Part shown: positions 26,053-34,775 of the stretch, one piece after another | Numbering within the stretch: the stretch's first letter is position 1 | Layout of the letters: each line of letters starts with the position of its first letter | Assembly: GCA_039028155.1 (NCBI GenBank) | Contig: JBCCIS010000016.1 | Location: 1 to 64,000 of the forward strand | Reading direction: 5' to 3' | Length of the DNA stretch: 64,000 nt | From: Pseudomonadota bacterium | GTDB lineage: Bacteria; Pseudomonadota; Alphaproteobacteria; SP197 | Notes under the pieces: model-generated | The model's input: the letters and a program-made list of their open reading frames with translations, nothing else | The model's database searches: none | What the model was told of the DNA's origin: nothing | Position numbers and translations under genes: made by a program

Positions 26053-26129
26053 TGGTCGGAGTGGGAGGATTCGAACCTCCGGCCCCCGCCTCCCGAAGAC
26101 GGTGCTCTACCAGGCTGAGCTACACTCCG
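26053..26129 (-). tRNA. tRNA-Pro (anticodon CGG)
   Basis: The minus strand folds as a full cloverleaf: acceptor CGGAGTG pairing with CACTCCG, a D-arm with GCTCAGCCTGGTAGAGC, anticodon stem CCGTC/GGCGG (one T-G pair) around loop TTCGGGA, and a T-arm GGAGG TTCGAAT CCTCC. It has an encoded CCA end. Loop position 34-36 is CGG, decoding CCG proline codons, with G37 as expected for proline tRNAs. Confidence 0.97.
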
Positions 26130-26210
26130 AACCAGAGCCGGGCTTATAGCGCCAAGGCCTTTGGCCCGCAACAGGTGTGAAAAGGGTGGCTCCGGCGAAT
26201 GCCGGAGGGC

Positions 26211-27260
26211 CTAGAACTCGCGGTCGACGCAGAACGCGACGAGTTCGAGAAGCGCGTCGCGGTAGGGGTTCTGGGGGAAGCCGGCGAGGGCTTCGGTGGC
26301 GCGGGCGCCGTGTTCCCTGGCGCGCGCCATGGCGTCGGCTAAGGCGTTGTGGCGTTGCATCAGCATCATCGCCTGGTCGAGGTCGCCGTCCTGCTGTTCT
26401 TCGTCTTCCAGGGTGCGTTTCCAGAACGCGCGTTCGGCTTCGTTACCGCGGGCGATGGCGTAGACGACGGGGAGCGTGATCTTGCCGTCGCGGAAGTCGT
26501 CGCCCACCGTCTTGCCCAGATCCGCCTCGCGTGCGGAATAGTCGAGCACGTCGTCGACAAGCTGGAAGGCGATGCCGAGCGACATGCCGTAGGTTCTGAG
26601 TGCAGCCTGGTTGGCGTCCGGTTCGTCGGCGACCACGGCGCCGATCTCGCTGGCCGCGGCGAACAGCGCGGCGGTCTTCGCGCCGATGACGTCCATGTAA
26701 GCGGCCTCGTCGGTCGCGATGTTGTTGGCGGTCATCAGCTGGTTGACCTCGCCCTCGGCGATCACGGCCGACGCATCGGAGAGGATCTTCAAGACCTCCA
26801 GTGACCCGTCGGCGACCATCAACTGGAAGGCGCGGGAGAACAGGAAGTCGCCGACAAGCACGCTCGGCTTGTTGCCCCACACCGCATTCGCCGTCGCGCT
26901 GCCGCGGCGAAGCGCGCTGTCGTCGACAACATCGTCATGCAACAAGGTCGCGGTATGGATGAACTCGACACAAGCCGCGAGGTCGATATGGCGGCGTCCG
27001 CCATAACCACACATGCGCGCCGTGGTCAGCGTCAGGATCGGACGCAGGCGTTTGCCGCCCGACGCGACCAGGTGGCCGGCCAATTGCGGGATCAAGGTGA
27101 CCGGGCTTTGCATGTGCTCGACGATCACCTGATTGACCAGGTTCAAGTCGTCGGCGACCAGCTCGCGCAACAGTTCATAGGACTGTCGAGCGGCGCTGGC
27201 GTTCTGCCCGGCGACGTTGACGGCAAGGCTCAAACCGTGGTCTCCCGTTGAATCACGCAT
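26211..27260 (-). CDS. ispB: Long-chain trans-polyprenyl diphosphate synthase (octaprenyl/decaprenyl type)
   Basis: About 349 residues from ATG 27260; a longer frame to 27320 has an unrelated Gly/Pro-rich lead. It has the two aspartate-rich motifs of chain-elongating prenyltransferases: LLHDDVVDDSALRRG (first) and FQLVDDVLDYSA (second), with SGGKRLRPIL for diphosphate binding and GDFLFSRAF between them. The lack of bulky residues just before the first motif fits a long-chain product, used for the ubiquinone side chain. It sits alone, divergent from the DUF2007 gene, as is common in alphaproteobacteria. Confidence 0.88.
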   Translation of the reverse strand: MRDSTGDHGLSLAVNVAGQNASAARQSYELLRELVADDLNLVNQVIVEHMQSPVTLIPQLAGHLVASGGKRLRPILTLTTARMCGYGGRRHIDLAACVEFIHTATLLHDDVVDDSALRRGSATANAVWGNKPSVLVGDFLFSRAFQLMVADGSLEVLKILSDASAVIAEGEVNQLMTANNIATDEAAYMDVIGAKTAALFAAASEIGAVVADEPDANQAALRTYGMSLGIAFQLVDDVLDYSAREADLGKTVGDDFRDGKITLPVVYAIARGNEAERAFWKRTLEDEEQQDGDLDQAMMLMQRHNALADAMARAREHGARATEALAGFPQNPYRDALLELVAFCVDREF

Positions 27261-27391
27261 AAGACCGCCGGCTTGACCCGGCGGCCCCCAATCGACAGCA
27301 TCCAAAAGCGGCTGCCTCATCTACCACTTTAGCACTCCCTTCAAGCGCGGCCCAAGCAGAACCGTTTCACTGGTTTGAGAGACCGACACCC

Positions 27392-27619
27392 TTGAAAGAA
27401 CTGTTACGCACCAACGACCCCGTCCAGATCTCCTTCGCCAGCGCGCTTTTGAAGGAGGCGGAGATCGCGTTTGACGTGTTCGATGCCCATACAAGCAGCC
27501 TGGAGGGCAGTGTTCTGGCCATTCAGCGGCGTTTGGTCGTGCTTGACGAGGATCTTGACGAGGCCCGCGCGATCCTGCGCGACGCGGGCCTGGACGTGCC
27601 CGATAGACCGGGTGGCTGA
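27392..27619 (+). CDS. DUF2007 small protein, TTG start
   Basis: A 75-residue protein matching DUF2007: LLRTNDPVQISFASALL then KEAEI near the start, a central AIQRRLVVLDEDLDEARAIL, and a short acidic C-terminus. The likely start is TTG at 27392, the first codon giving the family N-terminus (MKELLRTND). Its stop overlaps the start of the methyltransferase gene by 8 bp, indicating coupling. This neighbour pair, next to a divergent polyprenyl synthase gene, is frequent in alphaproteobacteria. Its role is unknown; it is sometimes described as a putative signalling protein. Confidence 0.82.
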   Translation: MKELLRTNDPVQISFASALLKEAEIAFDVFDAHTSSLEGSVLAIQRRLVVLDEDLDEARAILRDAGLDVPDRPGG

Positions 27620-28367
27620 AGCGGTGACCGAGGCGACGCGCGATACGCTGCTGGATGGCCGGGTTGTCTTGCGCCAACCCGCTGGCGGCCTGCGCGCGAC
27701 GTCCGATGCGGTCTTGTTGGCCGCGGCCGTGCGCGCCGGGCCGGTCGATCATATTCTGGACATGGGCTGCGGTACCGGCGCGGCGACGTTCTGTCTGACC
27801 GCGCGGGTCGAAGGCTGCCGCGTGACGGGCCTGGAAGCCGACAAGGCGCTGGCGGCGCTCGCCGCCACCAACGCCGCGTTGAACGAGGTCGAAGTGCGCG
27901 TCGATATCGTGGCCGACACGTTGCCCTTCACGACATCGCCGGCGCTCGACGGGCCGTTCGATCACGTCATGACGAACCCGCCCTATCTGCCAATCGGGCG
28001 GGCCCGTCGCAAGGACGATACGGCGCGTGACCGGGCGACCGTCGAAAGCGTTGACCTGGCGACCTGGCTGGGTTTCGCGCTCGACCGGCTGCGACCGCGT
28101 GGGACGCTGACCGTCGTGCATCGCGCCGACCGCCTGGACGACCTGCTTGACGTGTTGTCGGGGCCGGCCGGTGACATCGCGATCTTTCCGCTTTGGTCAA
28201 ACGCTGAAGACGACAAGCCGGCGCGCCGGGTTCTGGTGCGCGCGCGCAAGGGCGTCAACGCACCGCTTCGTCTGCTGCCGGGGCTCGTCATGCATGATCG
28301 CGGCGGTGGCTTCTCCAAAGTCGCGGAAACCGTCCTGCGTGATGGCAAGGCGCTTGCCTGGCCCTGA
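27612..28367 (+). CDS. TrmN6-like N6-adenine tRNA methyltransferase
   Basis: About 251 residues from GTG 27612; a second GTG at 27624 is possible. The frame remains open to 27471, but that region is the antiphase shadow of DUF2007. It has a Rossmann SAM-binding motif ILDMGCGTGAATFCL, the acidic ribose contact in VTGLEADKALA, and the catalytic NPPY of adenine N6-methyltransferases in MTNPPYLPIGRARR. This fits the family that modifies A37 of tRNA-Val. The start overlaps the DUF2007 stop. No frameshift or odd residue was noticed. Confidence 0.87.
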   Translation: MAEAVTEATRDTLLDGRVVLRQPAGGLRATSDAVLLAAAVRAGPVDHILDMGCGTGAATFCLTARVEGCRVTGLEADKALAALAATNAALNEVEVRVDIVADTLPFTTSPALDGPFDHVMTNPPYLPIGRARRKDDTARDRATVESVDLATWLGFALDRLRPRGTLTVVHRADRLDDLLDVLSGPAGDIAIFPLWSNAEDDKPARRVLVRARKGVNAPLRLLPGLVMHDRGGGFSKVAETVLRDGKALAWP

Positions 28368-28393
28368 TTCGCATCGACTGGTGTCGCATGGCG

Positions 28394-28421
28394 TTGAGTC
28401 GCCGGGCCTTGAGTCGCCGGG
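28394..28421 (+). repeat. Short direct repeat before the S49 peptidase gene
   Basis: TTGAGTCGCCGGG occurs at 28394-28406 and again at 28409-28421 (15-bp period), in the 100-bp gap between the methyltransferase and S49 peptidase genes. It could be slippage or a pair of regulator half-sites. Confidence 0.4.
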
Positions 28422-28467
28422 GCGCGATCCCATCTCTTAGGATCGAAACTGAGAGGCCGGTTTTGGT

Positions 28468-29313
28468 ATGAAGAAGCTGTTTTCGCTTATCCCGCTCCCC
28501 AAGTTTCTGCGCCGGCGCCCGCAGATCGCCGTGCTGCGGTTGGACGGCGTCATCGCGCCGCGCGGGCGCAGGGGCAAGGGAATCTCCATTGAAAGCCATG
28601 CGAGCGCAATCGAGCAGGCGTTCGGCGTAGCGCGCGCCAAGGCGGTCGCCCTCGTCATCAACTCGCCGGGCGGCTCGCCGACGCAATCGGCCCTGGTGCA
28701 TGACCGCATCCGCGCGCTGGCGGACGAAAAGAAACTGCCGGTCTACGCCTTTTGCGAGGACGTTGCGGCATCGGGCGGCTACTGGCTCGCCTGCGCGGGC
28801 GATGAGATCTATGCCCAGCCAAGTTCCATTGTCGGTTCGATCGGTGTCATCTATTCCGGTTTCGGATTTGTCGATGCCATAGCCAAGCTCGGCGTCGAGC
28901 GCCGGCTGCACACGGCCGGCACGCGCAAGAGCATGCTTGATCCGTTTCGTCCCGAAGACCCGGACGACGTGACGCGGTTGCGCGATCTGCAGGACGAACT
29001 GCACGAGATCTTCAAACAACACGTACGCAACCGTCGCGGCGGCCGCCTGAAGGGTGACGACGACGAACTCTTCAGCGGCGCGTTTTGGTCCGGCCAACGA
29101 AGCCTCGACCTCGGCCTGGTCGACGGCATCGGTGACGTGCGCACCGTCATGCGCGAGAAATTCGGCGACAAGGTGAAGTTCAAGGCTGTGCACGTCTCCC
29201 GACCGCTGCTTTCCCGGCTGGGGCTTGGCGCGGGCAAGGTCGGCGAGGGCTTCGCCGAGGCGCTTGCCGACGAGACCGAACAGCGTCTGGCGTGGAACCG
29301 CTACGGGCTCTGA
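28468..29313 (+). CDS. S49 (SppA/SohB-type) serine peptidase
   Basis: A 281-residue short-form signal peptide peptidase-like enzyme. The core has VINSPGGSPTQS, the nucleophile S102 in DVAASGGYWLACAGD, QPSSIVGSIGVIYSGFGF, and a probable general-base Lys154 in GTRKSMLDPFRP, aligned with the Ser-Lys dyad of bacterial SppA. There is only a weak N-terminal hydrophobic stretch, so it may associate with the membrane peripherally or be cytosolic. It follows a 100-bp gap and is followed by a hairpin with a T-run, so it is probably monocistronic. Confidence 0.88.
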   Translation: MKKLFSLIPLPKFLRRRPQIAVLRLDGVIAPRGRRGKGISIESHASAIEQAFGVARAKAVALVINSPGGSPTQSALVHDRIRALADEKKLPVYAFCEDVAASGGYWLACAGDEIYAQPSSIVGSIGVIYSGFGFVDAIAKLGVERRLHTAGTRKSMLDPFRPEDPDDVTRLRDLQDELHEIFKQHVRNRRGGRLKGDDDELFSGAFWSGQRSLDLGLVDGIGDVRTVMREKFGDKVKFKAVHVSRPLLSRLGLGAGKVGEGFAEALADETEQRLAWNRYGL

Positions 29314-29417
29314 CGTCGACCATCTGCGATCATCCCGATCGTTCGTCCAGCTTCCGGAACAAGGCAAAACGACCGTGACGCCAATGACCGTCCTAACGTT
29401 CGGTCTAAATTGGTTCC

Positions 29418-29441
29418 AAAACGAATCCGATTCGTTTTTTT
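29418..29441 (+). terminator. Hairpin plus T-run after the S49 peptidase gene
   Basis: AAAACGAAT (29418-29426), loop CCG, ATTCGTTTT (29430-29438), then three more T. The 9-bp arms are perfect. The stem is A/T-rich, so it may be weak, but its position about 100 bp past the stop and the T-run fit an intrinsic terminator. Confidence 0.55.
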
Positions 29442-29542
29442 GGTCTAGGCGATTGATCTCGTCATCCAGGAAGTGCGGTTTTCGGCCCAGATCGTCATGA
29501 AACTGGCCTGTTTTGTACGAAAAGACGCCCGTTCTTGACTGT

Positions 29543-29575
29543 TTCCTACTTGTAAATTGGTTTGCCTAGTAGGAA
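29543..29575. promoter_or_regulatory. 8-bp inverted repeat upstream of the serine-cycle operon
   Basis: TTCCTACT (29543-29550) and AGTAGGAA (29568-29575), perfectly inverted with a 17-bp spacer, centred about 75 bp before the first start codon. It is a candidate operator for the sga-mtkA-mtkB operon. The upstream part of this roughly 320-bp gap holds the terminator at 29418. Confidence 0.45.
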
Positions 29576-29632
29576 GGCTCGCGCGTCGTTATAGGGCGAT
29601 TCTCTTGACGACTCGCAATGGGAGTGCTGGCC

Positions 29633-30823
29633 ATGCCGACCCAGAACCCGATTTTCATTCCGGGCCCGACCAATCTTCCCGAAGCCGTGCGCCGCGCGCT
29701 GGATGTCCCGATGGAGGACCAGCGGGCGCCCGACTTCCCCGACTTCACGCTGCCGCTGTTCGCCGACCTGAAGCGGGTCTTCAAGACAGAGACCGGCGAA
29801 GCGTTGATCTTTCCGGCATCCGGCACCGGCGGCTGGGAAGCCGCTCTGACCAACATGCTGTCGCCCGGCGACAAGGTGCTGACCAGCCGCTTCGGTCAGT
29901 TCTCGATGCTGTGGGCGGAGATGTGCGAGCGTCTGGGGCTCGAGGTCGTCCTTGCCGACGTGCCGTGGGGCGAAGGCGTGCCGCTTGATCAGTTCGCGGA
30001 GATCCTGGCCGCCGACAAGGGGCACGAGATCAAAGCGGTGCTCGCCTGCCACAACGAGACGGCGACCGGTGTCACCAGCGATATTGCCGGCGTGCGCCGC
30101 GTGCTGGACGACACCGGCCATCCGGCCCTGCTGTTCGTCGACGGCGTCAGCTCGATCGCCAGCATCGATTTCCGCATGGACGAATGGGGCGTCGACTGCG
30201 CGGTCAGCGGTTCGCAGAAGGGCTTCATGCTGCCGCCCGGTCTGGCGCTGATCGCCGTCAGCCAGCGCGGTCTGGAAGCCACCAAGTCGGCGAAGCTTCC
30301 GCGTTGCTATTTCGATTTCCAAGACATGCTGAAGCTCAACCGCAGCGGCTTCTTCCCCTATACGCCGGCCGTCGGCTTGATGCGCGGTCTGCGCGCCTCG
30401 CTTGACCTGCTGCTGGAGGAAGGGCTCGACAACGTCTTTGCCCGCCACTATCGCATGGCCGAAGGTGTGCGCCGCGCGGTTGCCGCGTGGGATATGGAAC
30501 TGGTTTCGGCCGGACCGCAGTGGCGCTCCGACACGGTCAGCGCCATCCGCGTGCCCGATGGCGCGGATGCGACGGCGGTCATCTCAGGCGCCTACCACCG
30601 TTACGGTCTGTCGTTGGGCACTGGCCTGGCGCAGCTTTCGGGCAAGGTGTTTCGCATCGGCCACCTGGGCAGCGTCACCGAACTGATGCTGATCAGTGCG
30701 CTTGCCGGTGCTGAAATGGCGATGCGCGATGCGGGTATCGCCGTAGAATTGGGATCGGGTGTCGCCGCCGCCCAATCGTGGTACCGGGAAGGTAGCGAGG
30801 CGCTTGCGCAGGCTGCCGAGTAG
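29633..30823 (+). CDS. sgaA: Serine-glyoxylate aminotransferase (class V)
   Basis: About 396 residues. ATG 29633 is chosen over 29618 because GGGAG lies 8 bp before it. It has the class V pattern: FIPGPTNLPEAVRRAL, PASGTGGWEAAL, CHNETATGV, VDGVSSIASIDF and the Schiff-base Lys in SGSQKGFMLPPGL. Family members transfer the amino group of serine to glyoxylate, giving hydroxypyruvate and glycine, a step of the serine cycle for C1 assimilation. Alanine- and aspartate-using relatives are similar. The assignment is strengthened because both malate-CoA ligase subunits follow directly (53 bp, then 4 bp), the arrangement known from methylotrophs. Confidence 0.87.
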   Translation: MPTQNPIFIPGPTNLPEAVRRALDVPMEDQRAPDFPDFTLPLFADLKRVFKTETGEALIFPASGTGGWEAALTNMLSPGDKVLTSRFGQFSMLWAEMCERLGLEVVLADVPWGEGVPLDQFAEILAADKGHEIKAVLACHNETATGVTSDIAGVRRVLDDTGHPALLFVDGVSSIASIDFRMDEWGVDCAVSGSQKGFMLPPGLALIAVSQRGLEATKSAKLPRCYFDFQDMLKLNRSGFFPYTPAVGLMRGLRASLDLLLEEGLDNVFARHYRMAEGVRRAVAAWDMELVSAGPQWRSDTVSAIRVPDGADATAVISGAYHRYGLSLGTGLAQLSGKVFRIGHLGSVTELMLISALAGAEMAMRDAGIAVELGSGVAAAQSWYREGSEALAQAAE

Positions 30824-30875
30824 AAAGCCCGGTTAAACATCGCCCGCCCATGAGGCGGGTCCGGGGAGGGGACAG

Positions 30876-32054
30876 ATGGACATTCACGAGTACCAGGCCA
30901 AGGAACTCTTGGCCGACTTCGGTGTGCCCGTGCCGCGAGGCGGGCTCGCCTATAGCCCTGAACAGGCAGCCTATCGTTCGCAGGAACTTGGCGGCGAGCG
31001 CTGGGTCGTCAAGGCCCAGATCCACAGTGGCGCGCGCGGCAAGGCCGGCGGCGTTCTGATGTGCGGCGACCAGCACGAGGTGTGGGACGCCGCCGACGCG
31101 CTGCTCGGCAAGCGGCTGGAGACGATCCAGACCGGTCCGCGCGGCAAGCTGATCCACCGGCTTTATGTCGAGGAGGCGACGCCGTTCGACCGCGAGATCT
31201 ATTTGGGTCTCGTGCTCGACCGCAAGTCCGAGCGCATCATGGTCGTGGCCTCGGCCGCCGGTGGCATGGAGATCGAGGAGATCGCCGAGGAAAAGCCAGA
31301 GTCGATCATCCGCGCAAGCGTCGATCCGGCGATCGGCATGGAAGCCTTCCAGGCGCGCGAAATGGCGTTCGGTCTGGGCCTTGACACAGCACAGGTCGCG
31401 CAGATGACACAGATCCTGCAGGGCTGCTACCGCGCCTTCACCGACCTCGACGCGACCATGGTGGAGATCAACCCGCTGGTCGTCACTGTCGACGGCCATC
31501 TGCTGGCACTCGACGCCAAGATGACGTTCGACGACAACGCGCTGTTCCGCCGTCCCAACGTGTCGGAACTGCGTGACAAGTCGCAGGAGGACATTCGCGA
31601 GCGCGATGCCGCCGACCGCGGTCTCAGCTATGTCGGCCTGGATGGCAATATCGGCTGCATCATCAACGGTGCCGGTCTTGCCATGGCGACCATGGACATG
31701 ATCAAGCATGCCGGCGGCGAGCCCGCGAACTTCCTGGATATCGGCGGCGGTGCGTCGCCGGAGCGGGTCACCAAGGCGTTCAATCTGGTGCTCTCCGACG
31801 ATGGGGTCGAGGCGATCCTGGTCAACATCTTCGCCGGCATCAACCGGTGCGACTGGGTCGCCGAAGGCGTCGTGCAGGCGGTGACGACGACCAAGATCGA
31901 CGTGCCGCTGGTTGTGCGCCTGGCGGGCACGAACGTGGAGCAGGGCCGCAAGATCCTGGATGACAGCGGTCTGGACATCATCACCGCCGATACGCTGGCC
32001 GATGCCGCCGATAAGGCGGTCGCCGCGTGGCGGCAAGCGACAGGGAAGGGGTGA
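30876..32054 (+). CDS. mtkA: Malate-CoA ligase (malate thiokinase) beta subunit
   Basis: A 392-residue ATP-grasp subunit like succinyl-CoA synthetase beta: [36 protein letters not shown] and a GGASPERV phosphate loop. Succinate- and malate-specific forms are hard to separate by motif. The malate assignment rests mainly on the gene order after serine-glyoxylate aminotransferase and before the alpha subunit. It makes malyl-CoA for cleavage to acetyl-CoA and glyoxylate. GGGGAGGGG lies just before the ATG. The cleavage enzyme (malyl-CoA lyase) is not in this window. Confidence 0.83.
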   Translation: MDIHEYQAKELLADFGVPVPRGGLAYSPEQAAYRSQELGGERWVVKAQIHSGARGKAGGVLMCGDQHEVWDAADALLGKRLETIQTGPRGKLIHRLYVEEATPFDREIYLGLVLDRKSERIMVVASAAGGMEIEEIAEEKPESIIRASVDPAIGMEAFQAREMAFGLGLDTAQVAQMTQILQGCYRAFTDLDATMVEINPLVVTVDGHLLALDAKMTFDDNALFRRPNVSELRDKSQEDIRERDAADRGLSYVGLDGNIGCIINGAGLAMATMDMIKHAGGEPANFLDIGGGASPERVTKAFNLVLSDDGVEAILVNIFAGINRCDWVAEGVVQAVTTTKIDVPLVVRLAGTNVEQGRKILDDSGLDIITADTLADAADKAVAAWRQATGKG

Positions 32055-32058
32055 TCAG

Positions 32059-32952
32059 ATGAGCATTCTTCTCGACGAAACAACACCGGTTATCGTCCAG
32101 GGTTTCACCGGCAAGACCGGTACCTTCCACGCCCAGGAAGCCATCGACTACGGCACCAACGTGGTCGGTGGCGTGACCCCGGGCAAGGGCGGCACGACCC
32201 ATCTGGGCAAGCCGGTCTTCAACACGGTCAAGGACGCGGTGCGCGAGACCGGCGCCCAGGCGAGCCTGGTTCTGGTGCCGCCGCCGTTTGCCGCCGATTC
32301 GATCATGGAGGCCGCCGACGCCGGGATCAGCTTCTGCGTCTCGATCACCGACGGCATCCCGGCCCAGGACATGATGCATGTGAAGCGCTACATGCGCCGC
32401 TACCGCTACGAAAAGCGCATGCGCCTGATCGGACCCAACTGTGCGGGTGTCATCAGTCCCGGCAAGGCGATGATGGGCATCATGCCCGGCCACATCTATG
32501 CCCAGGGCAATATCGGCATCGTCGGCCGGTCGGGCACGCTGGGCTATGAAGCGGCGTCCCAGATGCAGGAGCTCGGTATCGGCATCACGACCAGCGTCGG
32601 CATCGGCGGCGATCCGATCAACGGCAGCTCGTTCCGCGACATCCTGGAGCTGTTCGAGCAGGACCCGGAGACGACGGCGGTCATGATGATCGGCGAGATC
32701 GGCGGTCCCCAGGAAGCCGAGGCCGCCCAGTTCGCCAAGGAGAACATGTCGAAGCCGGTGGTCGCCTATGTCGCCGGCCTGACCGCGCCCAAGGGCCGCA
32801 AGATGGGCCATGCCGGCGCGATCATCTCGGCGTTTGGCGAAAGTGCTGCCGAAAAGGTTGAGATCCTGAAGGAGGCCGGTATCGCCGTTGCGCCAAGCCC
32901 GGCCGAGCTCGGCTCGACCGTTGCCAAGGTGTTGGCCGAGAAAGCGGCGTAA
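32059..32952 (+). CDS. mtkB: Malate-CoA ligase alpha subunit
   Basis: About 297 residues from ATG 32059, 4 bp after the beta-subunit stop. It has the CoA-binding Rossmann domain (VIVQGFTGKTGTFHAQEAI, VGGVTPGKGG) and the ligase domain with the phosphohistidine loop KMGHAGAIIS. LIGPNCAGVISP and GIVGRSGTLGYE are typical of this subunit family. It pairs with MtkA to form malyl-CoA from malate, CoA and ATP. Succinyl-CoA synthetase alpha is the alternative reading. It ends 23 bp before the convergent ureohydrolase gene. Confidence 0.83.
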   Translation: MSILLDETTPVIVQGFTGKTGTFHAQEAIDYGTNVVGGVTPGKGGTTHLGKPVFNTVKDAVRETGAQASLVLVPPPFAADSIMEAADAGISFCVSITDGIPAQDMMHVKRYMRRYRYEKRMRLIGPNCAGVISPGKAMMGIMPGHIYAQGNIGIVGRSGTLGYEAASQMQELGIGITTSVGIGGDPINGSSFRDILELFEQDPETTAVMMIGEIGGPQEAEAAQFAKENMSKPVVAYVAGLTAPKGRKMGHAGAIISAFGESAAEKVEILKEAGIAVAPSPAELGSTVAKVLAEKAA

Positions 32953-32975
32953 CCAGACCCCTTTTGCTGAATCGC

Positions 32976-33977
32976 CTACCGCGTCGTCTGGATGCGGTCG
33001 GCGATCAGCGCGATCATCTCGAACATCAGGACCATCGCCGTCATCGACGTGATCTTGGCCGCGGTGTCCTTCGACGGGATCAGGCAGACAATGTCGGCGC
33101 CGATGATGTTCATGCCGCGCAGCCCATGGAATATCTCGACGATCTGCCAGCCGCGCATGCCGCGATGGACCGGCTCCAGGTTGGCGACGCCCGGTGCTTC
33201 CGTGGCGTCCAGCACGTCCAGGTCGAAGGTGATGTAGAGCGGCGCGTCCCCGACCCGCTCGCGAATGATCTTGATCGTCTCCTCAACACCGATCTTATGA
33301 AAGTCCTCGGCCGGTAACAGCTGATAGCCGAGTTTGCTCTCATAGATGTCCGGACGCGGTTTGATCGGGTTGCCGCGCATGCCGACCTGAATGCTCTTCG
33401 ACGGATCGACATGCTCCTCGACAACCGTGTAGGCCGCCCAGTGGGCCGCCGAGCGGATGTTGCCGAGCCAGTGCGGGATATGCATGTAGTCGTCGCGGTG
33501 GGCGTCAAAGTGTAGCAGAGCGGCTTTTTGGCCACCGGTCGTCTTGGCGTTGGCGCCGGCAAGGGCCTTCAGGATCGGTCCGGTGATCGCGTGGTCGCCG
33601 CCGATCGAGACGGGGCGGGCGCCCGCTTCGTCGACGGTCTTGTAATAGGCCTCGATGTGTTCGACGCTGATGTCGTTGACCATGGCCTGGGGCAGCGGCA
33701 CGTCGCCCAGATCGTGGACGCGGCAGACCTCCCACGGCACCATGCCGAAGGCCTGATGGCCACGCCGGTGCCAACCAGAGACGTTGCGCACGGCGCGCGG
33801 GCCCAGGTGCTGGTCGCGCTCGGTCGAGCCATTGCCGGAACTGTGCGGGACGCCGATCAAAGCGATGTCGCAGTCATTGGGGTCTTCGTTCCACGGGCAT
33901 TTGAAGAATGTCTGGATGCCCCACCAGTACCAGGCCTCCATCTCCTTTTTTGCCTTCGCAATATCAAAGTCGGTCAT
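32976..33977 (-). CDS. Ureohydrolase (agmatinase/arginase family)
   Basis: About 333 residues from ATG 33977; the frame is open to 34031 but Arg-rich and into the operator. It has binuclear manganese motifs of the family: SIGGDHAITGP, LLHFDAHRDDY and ITFDLDVLDATEAPGVAN. These should hydrolyse a guanidino group to urea and an amine. The last motif departs from the usual D-A-F-A-P-G form (DATEAPGVAN), so the substrate may not be agmatine. Guanidinobutyrate or another guanidino acid is possible. It is divergent from a TetR gene across a complex operator. The putative amine-binding proteins elsewhere fit arginine-derived nitrogen use (inference). Confidence 0.85.
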   Translation of the reverse strand: MTDFDIAKAKKEMEAWYWWGIQTFFKCPWNEDPNDCDIALIGVPHSSGNGSTERDQHLGPRAVRNVSGWHRRGHQAFGMVPWEVCRVHDLGDVPLPQAMVNDISVEHIEAYYKTVDEAGARPVSIGGDHAITGPILKALAGANAKTTGGQKAALLHFDAHRDDYMHIPHWLGNIRSAAHWAAYTVVEEHVDPSKSIQVGMRGNPIKPRPDIYESKLGYQLLPAEDFHKIGVEETIKIIRERVGDAPLYITFDLDVLDATEAPGVANLEPVHRGMRGWQIVEIFHGLRGMNIIGADIVCLIPSKDTAAKITSMTAMVLMFEMIALIADRIQTTR

Positions 33978-34049
33978 GCTTCGGTTCCTCTTCGATGACG
34001 CGCGACGTCGTACGACACGCCGCTCAGCCACTGGCTAGGGTGACGCTGA

Positions 34050-34093
34050 TTCGTAACAAAACGCTTGTTACGCAACAACTGTTTTGTTACGAA
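34050..34093. promoter_or_regulatory. TetR-type operator: 13-bp perfect inverted repeat with a third half-site
   Basis: TTCGTAACAAAAC (34050-34062) and GTTTTGTTACGAA (34081-34093) are exact inverted repeats with an 18-bp spacer. The spacer holds a further TTGTTACG (34065-34072). The octamer CGTAACAA thus occurs three times (34052-34059, inverse at 34065-34072 and 34084-34091). It lies between the divergent ureohydrolase and TetR starts, ending 5 bp before the TetR ATG. Confidence 0.8.
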
Positions 34094-34098
34094 GTGCC

Positions 34099-34689
34099 AT
34101 GCCCAGGTATGTCGATCATGAAGCGCAAAAAGCGCAGATTGCCGAGGCTGTGCTCACGGTCATGGCGCGTGATGGGCTGGAGCAGGTGACGATGCGCAAG
34201 ATCGCCGCCGAGCTGGGTTCGACGACCGGACTTCTGACCCACTACTTCGGCGACCGTGAGGCGCTTATCGCCCATGCGCTGGACCTCCAGGACTGCCGGC
34301 TGTTCGACGATCTGTCGGCGGTTGCCGTGGATGCCGTTGACGGGCGTGATGCCTTGCGCCGCACACTTCAGCGCTTGTGTCTTTTCGCCGATGCGGTGTC
34401 GGGCAGCGTGTTTTTCCTGCGGTTGGCCGCGGCGCCGAAGAGCGGCGCCATGGGTGAGCGGTCGCGGCGGATGTACCGGCGCTTTGAGAGGATCGTGCAA
34501 GCCCGGATTGAAAGCGCGGCTGCAGACGGTTCACTGGTACTGGGCCTGAGCTTGCGTGATGCCACAGACAGCCTTGTCGCGGCCGCTGATGGCATCTACT
34601 CGTGCGTCATCGCACGGCCGCGACGATTCCCACCTGGACGGCGGCTTGAGCTGATTGATATCGCGATCAAGGGCATCGAAATGCGTTGA
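34099..34689 (+). CDS. TetR-family regulator, BetI-like
   Basis: About 196 residues from ATG 34099. Residues about 10-55 form the TetR helix-turn-helix (VTMRKIAAELGSTTGLLTHY, then FGDREALIAHAL). The C-terminal ligand domain is helical with family-like LDLQDCRLFDDL and an EIDLID-like LELIDIAIKGI end. The close BetI-like features suggest a small amine or choline-like ligand. It almost surely binds the repeats at 34050-34093 and represses both itself and the divergent ureohydrolase gene (inference from position and symmetry). Confidence 0.86.
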   Translation: MPRYVDHEAQKAQIAEAVLTVMARDGLEQVTMRKIAAELGSTTGLLTHYFGDREALIAHALDLQDCRLFDDLSAVAVDAVDGRDALRRTLQRLCLFADAVSGSVFFLRLAAAPKSGAMGERSRRMYRRFERIVQARIESAAADGSLVLGLSLRDATDSLVAAADGIYSCVIARPRRFPPGRRLELIDIAIKGIEMR

Positions 34690-34743
34690 CCGGATGGTCG
34701 GTTCCGTGCACGTGGCGCGCCGGGGTCCCGCGCCGGACTTGAC

Positions 34744-34766
34744 GTTTGCGCCGGGGCGGCGCAAAC
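34744..34766 (+). promoter_or_regulatory. Hairpin in the leader of the Cache-cyclase gene
   Basis: GTTTGCGCC (34744-34752), loop GGGGC, GGCGCAAAC (34758-34766). The perfect 9-bp GC-rich stem ends 9 bp before the ATG at 34776. It could end transcripts from the TetR gene or sit next to the ribosome site and limit translation. There is no T-run. Confidence 0.45.
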
Positions 34767-34775
34767 GAAGGGTCT

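Noticed and set aside
23032-26129. Genomic island inserted at tRNA-Pro
   Set aside because: There is no integrase, no duplicated tRNA end and no flanking direct repeat in view.
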